Shown here: in pieces, positions 13,889 through 27,800 of the stretch
Layout: each line of letters begins with the position of its first letter
Numbering within the stretch: position 1 is the stretch's first letter
Translations under genes and position numbers: made by a program
Origin: Trichoplax sp. H2
Lineage: Eukaryota; Placozoa; Uniplacotomia; Trichoplacea
Length of the DNA stretch: 64,000 nt
Reading direction: 5' to 3'
Assembly (NCBI GenBank): GCA_003344405.1
Contig: NOWV01000144.1
Location: 62,001-126,000, forward strand
Notes under the pieces: model-generated
Told to the model about the DNA's origin: nothing
What the model saw: the letters and a program-made list of their open reading frames with translations, nothing else
Databases searched by the model: none

Positions 13889-16800
13889 GATTCTCACTCT
13901 CTAGGCGTATATCGTCCAATAGCTGAAAGCGAAACCGAATTTCTGGCAATAACAGCAATCAATAAATCATCTTATCATTCTAATAGATCATCCTTGCCAA
14001 GAATAACATCGCTATTAGCGTAACAAGTTGAATTCATGGACGCCACTCTCAACATCATCGCTGTCATGGAGGACATTGAATGGCCACTGACTAGGCAAAA
14101 AATTATACTGAAAATTTTTCCGGTCTTGTCGTCCACGGTACGATACCGTACCGTAGCAAGTACTGTAATCTACGGTCCAAAGCTGAACCGAAAGCGTCTG
14201 GATTTCACTGTAAGACATCAACAAAGGAAGGAAGATTCCTCCTCGCAAAATTGTTGACGCCATTTTGTTGAAAAAAATGAAATGGATTGATCTTCATTTA
14301 TTGCTATATTTGGCAGACTAACAGAGCAGTCACTATGGAATCATGAGAATTGGTGCTTTTATACGTGTCACTGCCCCTAAAATAGGCTATCATCTCTCTC
14401 TTAGCTGGAAGAAAGGGAATGGCGACGACTAATGATTGCCCAAAATGGGCTGGCTAGCGACAGTATTGGACTCAGGAGGACAGTATAGTGTACGGTTCAA
14501 GGTAGACGCTATACTTGAAATGACCAGCCAACGAGTCGGCCGGCTAATTTGACTCGTTGTTAACAGCCATTTTTTCTTGTAGTGTGTGGTTGATAAAAAG
14601 CCAAGCCTTCTATTAAAATATACAAGGGTAAAATGAAAGTATCGAAGAGGGCTTTTATAATCGTGTATTGCTTTGCCTACAGTACTACACAATGCATAGC
14701 AATCTACCATTGACTAAAACTCACAGTCATCGTGCAATATCAGCTGGCATACAACAAGTTTCAAGCTGAAGGTCATTCTAAGCAAGAACTTGTAACCAAA
14801 TTCTCTCGATCATGAACGTAAATTACCATAGCCTGGGTATTCTATTCATAGATTGATATTCTTATTTTCATCTTAAGTACGATGTAGATAGGAGACTTTT
14901 AAAATGTGTGAGCGGCTCTAAACGCCGTAGACAAATGTGTGAAATAAAATATCATAAAATCTCGACGTTATACTGCAAACATTTTGTTCATAGATGACAT
15001 CTGTTTTACACAGGTGACCTACGATCCCAATATTCTGCTAGCACAGTATGAGAATGTCAAATAATCGATCGATATAATCAAGCTCGCCTAGCAGTAACCA
15101 TTTTACTCACCATCGTGCTGAATAAAATTTTCAATATGAAATAAATAAGATTTATGGATATCCCCCCTCCCGATATTAATATTACTCACTTGATAATTTG
15201 ATAATTTATTCTAGACTAACAGCCTGTTTGCAATGCAGAATTTTCCAACAACGACATCGATTGCCCTGTCAGTACAGTAGCAATCAAGACGAGTAGGACA
15301 AGATGGCATCCCGCCCTTCGCGATATATACTGTTTAGACTTATCAATATACTATCCAGTAGACCAATATTATTATTATTCTATTTCAAGTTGTACGGCTA
15401 GCATTCAGCTAGTAACAAGTATCAGACAAAGTAGAATAGGATATCTACCTCGTATTTTTCCATTCATTATTGTAGTCATTTAAACCCTCCAAAGTCGGAA
15501 GGATTGGCGAGGAATTTTTTAACTGTCAGGTATCCTAATACGTGTATAATATAACTCGTATATATGATACTTGTGTAGAGTAGAAACTGGTATAAACAGT
15601 AGGCCAAATCTAAAGCATACTTCGTTAATTTCTATTAAAAGCTGATTACCGTCCATCCATAATAATCAATAGAACCAGTAAATAATACAGTAGTATTCGT
15701 ATTAAATGGTATTATGATCATCATGGTTACCATAGCTACATCTACAGTACTGTATGTTCAAAGTTAAGAAGTTCCTTCTTAACTTCGACCACTATTGATT
15801 TTATAGGTGTTGGTCTCTCCTCTGACATACTAGTATTCCGTCAGTTTATATATCATTTTAAAATCCAGGGTCGATGCAAGAATTTCTATAATATTCGTGT
15901 AGTTTTAGCTTAAAGACTTTAGATATCACTTTTTTTTACCATTTACGACTGATATTAACAATCATGACGATTCTAATTTACAGTACATTACTACAGCAAT
16001 CAACATTGTCAATATCTTCTATAATAAAAATGATGCTGGTTATGAAAATACGTACACAGACGCGTATATCTAAATAGGGATAACTAACAGTTGAATATAG
16101 CACTCCTTAGCGATCCATTCACTTTTTATACGTCAGTAGATTGGCCACAACAGTACATTTTGACTATTTCTGACTTGAAGATATTCTCTATATGGTATAC
16201 AGTAGAAATAAAGTATATTAGTGGCTCACAATCTCCTACGTGCTATATCAATGTACTTGAATAAAAAAAGGAATGGCTCGAGTCAGGAGAACATTTTATC
16301 GACTCGTAAATCCATACCTTTGGTTATAATCCAAATACCGCAAGATTTGCCCAATGCGATACAGTATAACATTTTTGGGACCTCCATTTAAAAATTATTA
16401 TTATACGTAAAATAGTGACTTTATGAAAAAATAAGAAAGTTGCTACGAGCTCGTTGATTAACCCTTTTCATAGCATATTAATACGACGAGCAAGCTTGTT
16501 TATCCTATACATTGTTCTAGGTAACAAGTGGTAATTTTATCCATTAACATTCTATACTGCTAATAAAAAATACATCAGGACTCGCCTTCATGGCCTTTAA
16601 TGTGTGGTATTGAGTAGGAACACAACGACTAACGATGGTCTGTATTATATTTAATACAAACCATGATTAGACTTTGTAATATATCCATTTTTTAACCAGT
16701 ACTGTAACTAGTATCAAGAGGTAAATATATCGTAAGCGTATAATCACTATTTTTTTAATTTTGATCAGTATCAATAGGCTTTCAAATCAATCTTTCCCAA

Positions 16801-17401
16801 AATAAAAGCCAATCATAGCAAAATCAACTTTCCTTAGCATAGAAAGGTGTATCTACTTCAGAAAAACCTAATTGCGATACCATAATAACAATAATTACTT
16901 TTAATTGAAGTGGAAAATTTACTATACTATACCGTATATCTTTACTATATTAGATAGATTTGTACTGAAACATCATACTATATCATACGCCAACATGACC
17001 AATATATTCTTAATTCAGTCAGGGCATCAATACAAATTGCCTTGACAATAACGACATAATAACATTATTAATTAGCATGATAAACCAATAGAATAATTTA
17101 GTCCGATATAGTATTGATAAAACTGTTTACGACGGCATCGTCATCTATTATTCAAACATTGCCATACTGTATATCATACTGTATAACAACGACTGATTCA
17201 GTATTACGAAAAAACTCACACAACTACCCATTTTTGCTGATTCTTCATCTGTAATGTTAGTAAGTAAATCAAACTTATAAGAGGAAAATTATTTCTAAAC
17301 GATAACACTACACCTGTACAAAACTTTGTCTATATCAAATTATTTATCGAGGATAAAAATTAATTTAAAAAATCGAATCATCCTAAAGATACGTATAAAT
17401 C
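13889..17401. other. Divergent intergenic region between USP38-like and anoctamin genes
   Basis: The two genes point away from each other, so this 3.5-kb stretch should hold both promoters. I see no clear TATA box or CpG-rich island. Frames on both strands at 14015-14263 overlap a GTACCGTA-rich patch and are not supported as genes. The frame at 14429-14710 has no recognisable domain. Confidence 0.5.
14135..14220. repeat. Second, smaller GTACCGTA/GTACTGTA palindromic patch
   Basis: Words GGTACGATACCGTACCGTAG and AAGTACTGTAAT sit close together and are followed by CTGAACCGAAAGCG. The last piece resembles GTAGAACCGAAATTGAACCG inside the large cluster near 5.4 kb, so this may be a diverged member of the same family. 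The relation is inferred from shared words only. Confidence 0.4.
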
Positions 17402-20400
17402 ATGCCAAAAAAGTCAACAGAAAACATCGATATTGAAAAATTATATGATAAGTCCTCATATGGTAAGGGAAAACTGCCCCCACCACAAGTTCAAGTAGCC
17501 ACTGCTACAGAATTCCACGATGAAATTGCTAGTTATTCACTGGAAGAACCGACCGAACGACCCATTGATTACGTTTTAGTTTATAAAGATTGTGACGATC
17601 CAAGCAATCCAAGAGAAGTAGAAAGAGCTGAACAGAGAAAAATTTTCGAAGAGAGACTACAAGAAGATGGTTTACAAGTAACGTATGAGAAAGTTTTACA
17701 TCTCAATTTTGTTAAAATCTATTGCCCTTTTAAAAGGATGGGTAAAGAAGCGGAAAAAGTCAATTACGAAATGGATCTAGCAGGAGTAAGTATGCATGTA
17801 AACTGTCTATTCTTATCTATTATCCATCCCTTGTATCTAAGCTCTATTTTCAAATAGATTGTTGCTATTAAAAGCGCTAAATCTTAAAAACACGATACTG
17901 TATCGTCTAATCGAGTTATCAGTAGATGACTATTTGATAACATTCACAGTTTCTTAGAGTATTAATTTCATTCTGTACTATCAATTCTTTCAAGTTTATA
18001 AGTATTTTCTGTTCTTGTCAATAAATTCAGAATCAAACGATTTATTGTTAGATACAGCTAAAAAAAATATGATTTCTGTTGGTTAATCAACTCATTACCG
18101 GTAATTCGATCTTATTTTTAATACCATATTGATTTAATCCTATGTCATGATAACTTCTAGTTACAAATCAATGAGGAACCAAAAGGTTGCATTGGTAGGC
18201 TCTTCCGTACTGATGAACAAGGTTTGTAATACTGATTAATTTCTACCATTTTGATCTCCTATATAATCGAGAGATTATAGAAATACATTATCCTTGTTAA
18301 CTCTATAACAAACTTTGAAATCATTCCATTATAAAATTAATCGATTTCTATTAGATATAAATTAAACGATTACGTTGTAAATTTATGTCTAGTGGATTAT
18401 GTTAGCGCTCCATTTGTATGGAATAAGAGGCAAGCCTTCGAAGGAGTCGAAAAATCAAGATCCTTCTTTCGCAATTCTGTTCGTTCATTACTGGTTAGTT
18501 AAGCACAAGGATAGTAGCTAATGAAAAGATTTCTATTTCAGACTATTAGACTACAAATTGTATAGTAGAAATTTTCTTTAACGATCTCACTACGATAACA
18601 TTAATGCTTAACTTTAGGTCCATAATATATTGATTAATACGGACATCCGTCAAGGAGCTGATACAGAAGACAAGATAAATTGCCGGGGTATAGCAATATG
18701 GACAATTTCTATATCGAAGAATTCTACCATCGTCTAACACATGCAAACTACTTAAACAAACTTTATTTGCTGAATTTACTTTAGGCCTATTATATTTAAT
18801 CATGCAAAAAGCATATTCGGATGCATTCGTCTTGCATAATCCATTCGTAAATGGTAAAAAGGTCGCGAGTAAAATAGGAAATACTGAGCGTGAAGAATTA
18901 TATCGTTCATGGGGAAGTTGTTTCCAATTTCAGCCATTATGGAGAATTCGCAATTATTTTGGTGAAAAGATTGCCCTCTACTTTGCTTGGCTAGGTATAA
19001 TGTTACTTTTTTAATCCTCAGATAATTATTATTTAGATAGATAGATCTTTTATTAATCGTCCAATTTTTTTCTTACATAGGATTGTTAATTTCATCATTA
19101 TTTATACCCATGCTCTTTGGCGCTGGATGCATGATTTACGGTCTATACTTTAGGTATTTTACTAAAATAGACGCTAATTTATTTCATTACGGAATTGCTA
19201 GTTTTCAAGTAGAACTTCAATACTGAATTCTAATATTAAACACGTACCATTTTTATTGCTCTTTCTCTGCTATATTCATCCATTGACTGCAGCTACATAG
19301 CGCAGTACAAAAATGGTACAAATCTTGATTACACTTGGTTAAGTAAAGCTTGCGATAATGAAGTTACCCCTTATTATGGATTAGTAGTTTGCATCTGGGG
19401 TAAATATTAAGAATAATAAGCTTATAGAAGTAACCTAGAGTTATCGATTTTGTTTGGATTACCCCTAACCCAGATACAATATAACTTAAAACCAACACCA
19501 AAATAACAGAAATTAATCAAAATCACATTTGTTGTTTTTATAGGTACAATCTTTGTTGAAATGTGGAAACGAAAGTGCGCGACATTAGCCTACAAATGGG
19601 ATGTCAACAATTATGAGTTACAGGTAAAAAAATCAAATAACTAAAATTTTGATATCTATATGTCTATCCTTAATATAAAACATGCTGCGCAACATGACTG
19701 TACTAGGTTGCTAACAGTAAAGCAATAATTATAATTAGACATTTGCTTAAGTGATTCCTATTTACATCACGCGTATGTTCTATTTGGCAAAGTATACAAA
19801 ACACTGACAATCTAACGATATCTTTTATATGCTTATACAGAATTATTGTAAATAAATATTTTGTAGAATATGTGATTGTAGGGTAAGGACTAAAGATCCT
19901 TTTGCATTTTAATATCGTCTCTATCGTACTCATGCAAACTAGCCAAGCACCCGTTCAAATGAGCGAGAACGTATTCTACACAAAATACTACACTAAAACA
20001 AAATTCACAGCTAGGTTATCATACTATGTACAAATCCCTTCTTAGGTGATACCTAACCAGTTTGTTGTGTATTTTCGTTAAGCATTGAAAATTATCAATT
20101 TTCTTTTATATATTTGAACCGCATTTCGTTTAGCTTATCATATATGTAATATTACTCCCAATGAATTTTTTATCGAGTATAGCACTAAATGGAACGAACG
20201 TGAAAATTATTTATTACTACATCATAGATAAATGTCCGATGATAGTTTTTCTATTCTAAATCAGTCTTTTATTTCTGCTCATTATGATAACATAATTATA
20301 TGTAGGAACCAAATCGGCCTGAATTTTATGGAACTAAGCTTGCTAAGGTACATTTTACTAATTAATCTCTAAAGCAATGTATTGTCAACAATTTACGAAA

Positions 20401-22831
20401 ATTTAATATCGAATAATTGGATAGGATCCGGTAACTGGCGTTGAAACTCCAATTTATCCAATATCGAAGAGAATTATGAAACTTCTTGCATCTGGAGTTT
20501 GTCTACTTTTTATGGTATATGATAAATGCTCATTTTATAAGAATTCTGCGCTTTCACTTTATCCAATATATCAATTAAGTTAACTTGATGAGAATAACAC
20601 ATTTCCTTTATCTTGACCAATAAATTATTCAGGTTTTCTTGGTTATTGCTAGTGTTACAGCTGTTATTGCCTTCCGTGTCATTCTGAAAATTAATAGCCA
20701 GCTAAATTTTCAGTATAGCAATTGGTTTTTCTCCATAACTTCAAGCTTATTGAACACTATTTCTATTATGATCCTAGGACGAGTAAGAATTTTAATTCTT
20801 AATGTAGTGATTGTTTTATAGCTCTAAATGGGTTATAAAATAACCTATTTATCTTATTGTCTTTCATATCATGCCATAGATTTATTCAAAAATTGCAAAA
20901 TGGTTGAACGATTGGGGTAGGAATTTAAAATAGTAGTCTCTATTGTGTTACCGCTTCAAATTATTTAGTAATATGAATATGGCGATCGAAAACCCCATTC
21001 TGATCATTGTGGTTCGCATATTCAATTTTTAGAGAATTATCGTACTCAAACAGAATATGATGATTCGTTAATTCTAAAGACATTTGCCTTTCAATTTGTC
21101 AACTCTTATACTTCACTTTTCTATATTGCATTTTTTCGCAAGGTAAAGTGCCTTATATCGGAATAAGAATAGAATCTTTAACTCGTTTAGCTTTTAAAAT
21201 AGTTATCCTACATATAACTACCATATCGAAGACCACCTGTACCAATAATCCACTTATGCTTACTATTGCTCTTCAAATCATATTTAATAGGACATTCAGA
21301 GAGCTGGACTGTTCAATTTAGGCACTCAATATCGCGATTCTTGTGGTACTGATGATGATTGCATGTCACTATTGACGATACAAGTGGCAGTATTACTCAT
21401 AGTTAAGCCGATGCCAAAATTCTTCCGAGATATAATATTGCCGTATGTTTAATTATATCTTCTATTTATGAATTTTGGTTGTATGCAATACAATGCATCA
21501 AATCTTAACTTAAGAGCTTCTAACGTATTAATCTCTTTATAACAGATGGCTAAAGCAAATTTTTATCAACAAATGTACCAAGAAAGGAAGCGATATTCAT
21601 CCAGAAGTAGAAGAAAATGCTCTTGCAAAAGAATATTATTTATATAAAACAGAAGATTTTACAATGTCCGAATATACTGAAAAAAGTTAGTTATGAATTA
21701 CTTTCTATAAAAATAAATCTTTAATATAGTTGAAATAAGCTATTTCACGTGTTAACTCTAAATTTATTCGATTTTTCTTCATGAACTAGTTCTTATGTAT
21801 GGATATCTTATGGTATGTAGTAGCCACGATCTTTGCAATCCACTTAATTGATTAACTTTTTTATATCGACTTCTCTAGATATTGCAAATAGATGTAGCAT
21901 TTTAGGCTCTAAAATTGCTATTCTAAGATCAAAGTAATAATTTCATTTTATTTATTATATATACAGCTATTTGCTACTGCATTTCCACTGGCTCCATTAC
22001 TAGCTATACTAATCATGTCTGTAGACATGAGAATTGACTGTCGGCGTTTATTGCATTACGATCGCCGTTTACTTGCTAATCGGGCTCAGCATATTGGTAA
22101 CTATTTTAATAATCTAGTACTGATCTTTTAGCACAATTTCATACGTAAAGAATAAAGCAATTTAGAATTGTTCAGTTCTGCTGGAATGTCAATTAATGTT
22201 ATTCTTCGTTATAGGAATGTGGATGCCGATTTTGAACTTTTTGAACATTGCTGGAGTGGTCAGTAATGCTTTCTTAATCGCTTTTACCTCATCATTTGCC
22301 ACATATATCAATATCCAAACTGCTAGTGATCGAGCCTTGTGGATTGTTGTCGCCTTTGAGGTAAGCGTTTATGGTATATTGGTCCATTTTTGATCAATTA
22401 TATAAAATCTTTAAATGGTTCAAGCATACGCGTATACTTATACACCATACATATAACTAACTATAATTTACGTCTACATATTTTTTCTTCACTTTCGGCA
22501 ATTTACTTATTAGAGTGATATTAATATATCATCAATTTTTATCATAAATACAATTAGCATGGAGTATTTGCCTTAAAATACTTCCTAGCAAGTGTTATAC
22601 CTGATGTTCCATACTCTGTTCGTTTAGCGGAGAGAAAGGCGAGCTAACATTTGAAATTGGTTATTTATATGATGCTTCTACTATTGCTATTATAAAAGTA
22701 AAATTTTATCCATTTTATTACAGGAACGATATCAAGTAGAGCGCATCATGGCTTCGACTAGTGCTATTAATGATGATGAAATTCCGGTACCCAATGTCAT
22801 GCCGCAAGGAAATAATAATGATGTCGTTTAA
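17402..22831 (+). CDS. Anoctamin (TMEM16 family) membrane protein
   Basis: Calcium-dependent lipid scramblase or chloride channel family of the plasma or internal membranes. I join twenty exons, all in phase: 17402-17785, 18161-18221, 18393-18493, 18618-18687, 18785-18994, 19081-19153, 19293-19399, 19544-19623, 20306-20347, 20425-20514, 20633-20782, 20880-20916, 21033-21142, 21291-21442, 21546-21685, 21790-21812, 21967-22096, 22215-22360, 22558-22638 and 22724-22831, giving 764 residues. Family marks include SAPFV, YFGEKIALYFAWLG before TM1, FVEMWKR then Y.WD, EPNRPEF, YRTQTEYDDSLI.KTF.FQFVN, SEYTE (E598, E601), FPLAPL, DMRID (D630, D634) and ERYQVERI near the end. The start ATG has an in-frame stop two codons upstream. 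Which vertebrate ANO subtype it matches, and scramblase versus channel, cannot be told from reading. Confidence 0.93.
22639..22723 (+). other. GC-AG intron in the anoctamin gene
   Basis: The last intron begins AAAG|GCGAGC and ends ATTACAG|GAACG. Removing it gives RLAERKERYQVERI, matching the conserved anoctamin end LA..RERYQ, in frame. No GT donor nearby keeps the frame. Without splicing, translation stops two codons later. All other introns in this gene are GT-AG. Confidence 0.8.
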
Positions 22832-23938
22832 TCATCATTGTTAATTAGGCAATATTCGACTATCATTACTTTGCAGCAATCTGGTATTGCGTGGATATCA
22901 TTGCTACAATCAGTTTTAAATAACCCTTCCTATTTTTATATTATATTTCAGATTGTGACAAAACTTGTCGACTAAAGACTAATACTATGAGCAGCATTAA
23001 ATATATCTATATGCCGTAACAACAAGATAATATCGAATAGAAAATGACAAGTGCGAATTTTATTTTGTCTACTTCTTAAAGAGATAATTAGTAGTAAATC
23101 AGAATCTGACGATGATAACATATTCAATAGTTAATTGCTGCTTAACCATACCATCAATGTCAATATTCTATTTATTAAAGAATTGATTTCTCGGCTGTAA
23201 CAAGAAACTTATTATGTTTACGTAACAAGATGGACTCATGACAAGAATAACGTTGTCATATATCATGGCTGTTTAGATAGCCTAGTTTATTAGTACATAT
23301 TAATAACTAATAATACAATATTACAATTTTCAATCTTCCCTGTACATTACTTCGTTCTATTACTGTTATAAATGTATATTATCTATGAATTAATTATTAT
23401 CAAAACAAACTCTTGATATATTTTTGTTCTCTCAGTATACATGTTTTAGCTTGATAGAATAATACTTATAATACATACAATACATGTACACGTAGATGTA
23501 TTTTATATCTTCAAATGGAAATTAAAGTCCATTGATGTTTCTCACCATTTTACTTGCCTAATCAAATGATATTATTGTATATCGCATCTATAATAGCACA
23601 AATTACGCAACCCTAGAATTGTATAAGATCGCAAGTAATCCGTGATCAAAAATAAAATGCGATATGATCACTTGGCATCCAATCTTCTTTATGATATAAA
23701 ATACAATAACAGTTTAGATAATAATTATTATAACAATAGAATAATATTAATAAAAAAAATTAATATTATAGACTTAAGAATAATATTAATAATAGGAATA
23801 TTATCAAGAGCAATAGCGTTAGTGATAATATAGCATAATTATAGTGTGTTAATCATGACTGCATTCTCATCATCGTTTAACGTTAGTAATAAAACAGTCC
23901 ATTAAGTGCAGCATTTGGATAGAATTATTACTACAACA

Positions 23939-23972
23939 ATATTATTATATTATTATTATTATTATTAATATT
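23939..23972. repeat. ATT microsatellite
   Basis: A short run of ATT/TAT trinucleotides, slightly interrupted. Confidence 0.85.
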
Positions 23973-24177
23973 TTAAGCGAAGCAGGCATACGCTAGTTCA
24001 ATTGCACATAATTAATGAAAGATACCCAGTGCAATATCAAACTATCAATTTTGCCGTAATAAAAAGTCTCAAAATTATCAAATTTAATTTAGTGGCCATA
24101 ACAAGTTTTTAAAAGTAGCATAAAAAGGTTAATAGTAACATAATGAAACCAAATTTGCCAACTCAGGTCAATTTTTA

Positions 24178-24199
24178 CAATAATAATAATAATAATAAA
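24178..24199. repeat. AAT microsatellite
   Basis: About seven AAT units. Together with the ATT run 200 bp upstream it could form a weak AT-only stem, which I regard as incidental. Confidence 0.85.
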
Positions 24200-24812
24200 A
24201 GTGACAATCAATCGTTGCCGTCCTCAAATATAGATTAAAGTTTTTTAAAGTATGAATAAAATGGTGGTAATAATAAATATTAGTATGACACTAAATTCGG
24301 AATTAAGTCAAGTAATGGCACGATATTTATAACCAGAATAGAATTGATAATTTCAATCAGCTAAGGTCTATAAACTGTAGTTACCGTAATTATTCTACGG
24401 AATGTAAGCAAGCACTTTATTTCCTCGAATTCAGAAACACATTTCCGACGTTATTGTCGATAGCATGGCAAAGGATTCGCATTTTTTTTTTGCAACTGGT
24501 ACTAGTAAAGAGATAGGCGAATTGTGCGACATTGATCAATAATTTCACTAACTGTAGACCTATCAGTTGTATACGTACACAAATCTTCTCCTACTAGAAT
24601 AAATATAAAATAGCCTCATCGATTTAGATTTGTTGACATATCCCCGCCGGAGTAAAAGATATCATATAAACTCATCCACCTAATGATAAATCAGATTACA
24701 ATTATAATTGTACATGATTATTATAGCAATCAAGGCAATATGTATGCCGATAATATGGATATGATCTAGATCTTTGTATCTTTCGTATGAGGCATAAATT
24801 GAACGGGACTAA

Positions 24813-27800
24813 CTATACATCTGAGCAAGGATTTATGTCTACGTAGCCAACTGGAAACTCCTCGATATTCATATCGGTATAATCCCAAGTAAATCGGTCA
24901 GTACTACCGCCGCCATTAGAGCAAGCACCATTTTCATCAACTGAACTTGTAAACGATAACGTACTTAGACTGGAGCTGTCGCTATCATGATCGGTCACCG
25001 GCCCGGCATCTTTATATATCTTGACTTCATCGACTTGCTTATTAAATATGAATCGACGATCCATCTCACGTAAGCGAAAAGCTAAAGCCGACTCAATTTT
25101 ACGTTCGAAAACGCTCTTGGTTTTACGAACTGCACGCTCACTGCTATCGCTACTTGTACATCCACCATCTGTATCGGATACTGGCAAAGGAAGGCTAAAT
25201 CGCATTCTTTGTCGCCTAGGATCCCAAGAGGAAGTTAGCCGCTGTGGGAAATCTTCACCTTGTGCGCTATGTCGATCGGGATAATGGGCATAATCTTCAA
25301 TTTGTGGCGAAGAATGTACTTCAGGCTGTGCAGAATAATTCTCGTAACGTCGATGTGATTGGCTAATCTTTGCTCTGTCTAATTGCCGACTTTGACGAGA
25401 TTTTAACATGTCACGAACACTAAACGTACTATTAGCAATTTCAGAATCATATGAAGCACTAGAAATACTGCTATTATCACTATTATTTGAATATCCAAGC
25501 GAAACTTTATTGACTTTAATATTTGGCCCATAAAATGATGACGTTGGCAATTTTCCCTTTAATTTAGATCTTCGAACTCGAGCGCATTCAGCTGATTCTG
25601 TTGCTGAATAAGAGGTATTCCAACTTGTATCTTCACCTTCAGACGATATAAAGAAACTCGCAGCATCATCTTTTAACTTAGTAGGTGAAAGATGATTATT
25701 GCTTTGTTGGCGCTGATAACTTAAAGCAGATGATCTACCACTAGAAATTTCGTTGACATTTATTCGAATCGACTTCTCTAATTCAATTTGATTTAAGGTT
25801 GTAATTTTTTTGTCCGTTTCATCGATGCTATGGTTCTTAACATCAACTTCAATCTCTGACTGACTAACATCTTCATCTTCAGAATTAGGAGCAATTGCAT
25901 CTTTTCGTGGAGATACAGGTGATTTACGCTTTTCCTTATCTTCTTTAATTTGCCTTGGAGACGCTCTACCGTTTAACGATGGCAATTGCTCACCATGTGT
26001 TGTAATAGGGGGTTGAGGATTGCTTATCGTTACTTTCTGGGTAAAATGCACTCTGCACTTTCGCCAAATAATAAAGAGACTAACCAAAACCACCCCTGCT
26101 GCTATAAATAAACTCATGCCTAATATATCCTCTAACGGCATTCCACCTGATCCAGTTAATGGTGCAAATCGGAGTTTAGGTGTTAGACATAATTCGCCTT
26201 CATAGTCAGCTGTACACTTGCAAGCAAATGATCCAGGATAGTTAATACATTGACCTTCATTATTGCACGGATTTGATAAACATTCATCAATATCTTGTTC
26301 GCAGGCAATGCCATAATAGCCAGGTTTGCACGTACAATTTGGTCTAAGATCAATATCAACACAGTTAATAGCATTAATACACGGACGATCAGCGCATTTT
26401 AACGGACAGCTTGTCATTGCGTTATTACAAATGCATCTGGATGATTTGGCATGGGTTATACAAGTAGTTAAAATATTGCAAAGTTGGCTACCACATGGAT
26501 ATGCAAACATTTTTTCACAATGGCGACCAGAGTAAGCACTATTGCACTGACATTTAGGACCATTCACTGTGCTAACACAAGTACCATTATTGTAGCATGG
26601 ATGAATGGAACAATAATCTATTTTAGCCTCACAAAATTCACCAGTATAAGGTGGATAACACTGGCATCCAACATAGGTTGCGTTTTCGATACACTGACCT
26701 CGACTACCGCAAGGATCTTGTTCGCAAGAATTAGTTATTAATGATCCATTTCCACAATTAGGTCCAAAATAGCCCCCCGGGCACTCGCATCGATATGAAT
26801 TCCAGCCACTGACACAAACAGAATGATTTGATGGGCATGGTTGTAATAAGCATAAGTCTGATGATAGACATCCCTTCTCAATATTTTGCATATAATCACT
26901 GGATTGAATATTTTTACCCCATGGTGACATTAAATTGTCATTTATTTCAAAGTCTTGTATACAACCTACAAAATTTCTTGCTTGGATTAACCTAGATAAT
27001 GGACTATTGGCAGATTGTAAAGCTGCAGTACCAAGTAAAACATATCCAGATTCCATATCCTCGATTCGGAATGCACCGTTGACTAAAGTTGATGCCGTAT
27101 TTAAGCCCATATCAAGTTTTAGAATTAACTTTCTCCCACTTTGTGTTAATTGCAATTGATGCCATTGACCATCATTAAATGTAATCCAGTTTATCGTAAT
27201 AGTTTGTATTAGCTCGTTATATTTACATACAATGCGGATATAGCCACCCATTAACTGTAAAAGATAATATATCATTTCAGCAATTATCCAACAACGATGC
27301 ATGCACTACTTTTTTTTTTTAATTTTCTTATAAATATTGGACATCGCTTATTTTCAAAATAAAAGATTTAGACCTACAAGAGACTCGTTGCATCACTATA
27401 ACTCTTGTTGACAAAGCAAGTTTATAATTACTACTCACCATAACAGCAAGGGTATCCAGTTTATTACCAATATATATCAAAGTCGCATTCTCTTCTACAG
27501 TTCTAAATTTGAGTTTTAGCGATAGCAAAGGTTGATACAGTAACGACTTATCCAATGTATATCGTATAAGACTTTTGCTGGTAAACGAGATAGCTTTATC
27601 TAGGACCAATGGGGTAAAGAGAACATTAATATCACACCAAAGAGATCTACTAGGTATCTTCATTGCTATGTTGCCAGTTTATATTGACTACAGTTTATAT
27701 ATGAGTAATATCGAATTTAACATGATATTCATACATTTTGCTGACAAGAAAACTAATTAATATGAGCTTTAATATTTATTCTTATATGACTATTTCGGTC

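Larger units (their letters stand above)
22832..24812. other. Convergent intergenic region, anoctamin and cadherin 3' ends
   Basis: The region lies between two stop codons facing each other, so it should hold both 3' untranslated regions. A TTTATT (AATAAA on the minus strand) lies at 24417-24422, about 390 bp past the cadherin stop, and could be its poly(A) signal. The open frame at 23642-23833 is low-complexity and AT-rich and not supported. No other gene seen. Confidence 0.5.

Noticed and set aside
18546-18803. Minus-strand open frame of 85 codons
   Set aside because: It lies across anoctamin exon 4, intron and exon 5 on the opposite strand; the plus-strand exons fit the family and the phase.
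25021-27159. Several plus-strand frames opposite the cadherin C-terminal exon
   Set aside because: They are antisense shadows of a well-supported EGF/TM/tail coding exon.
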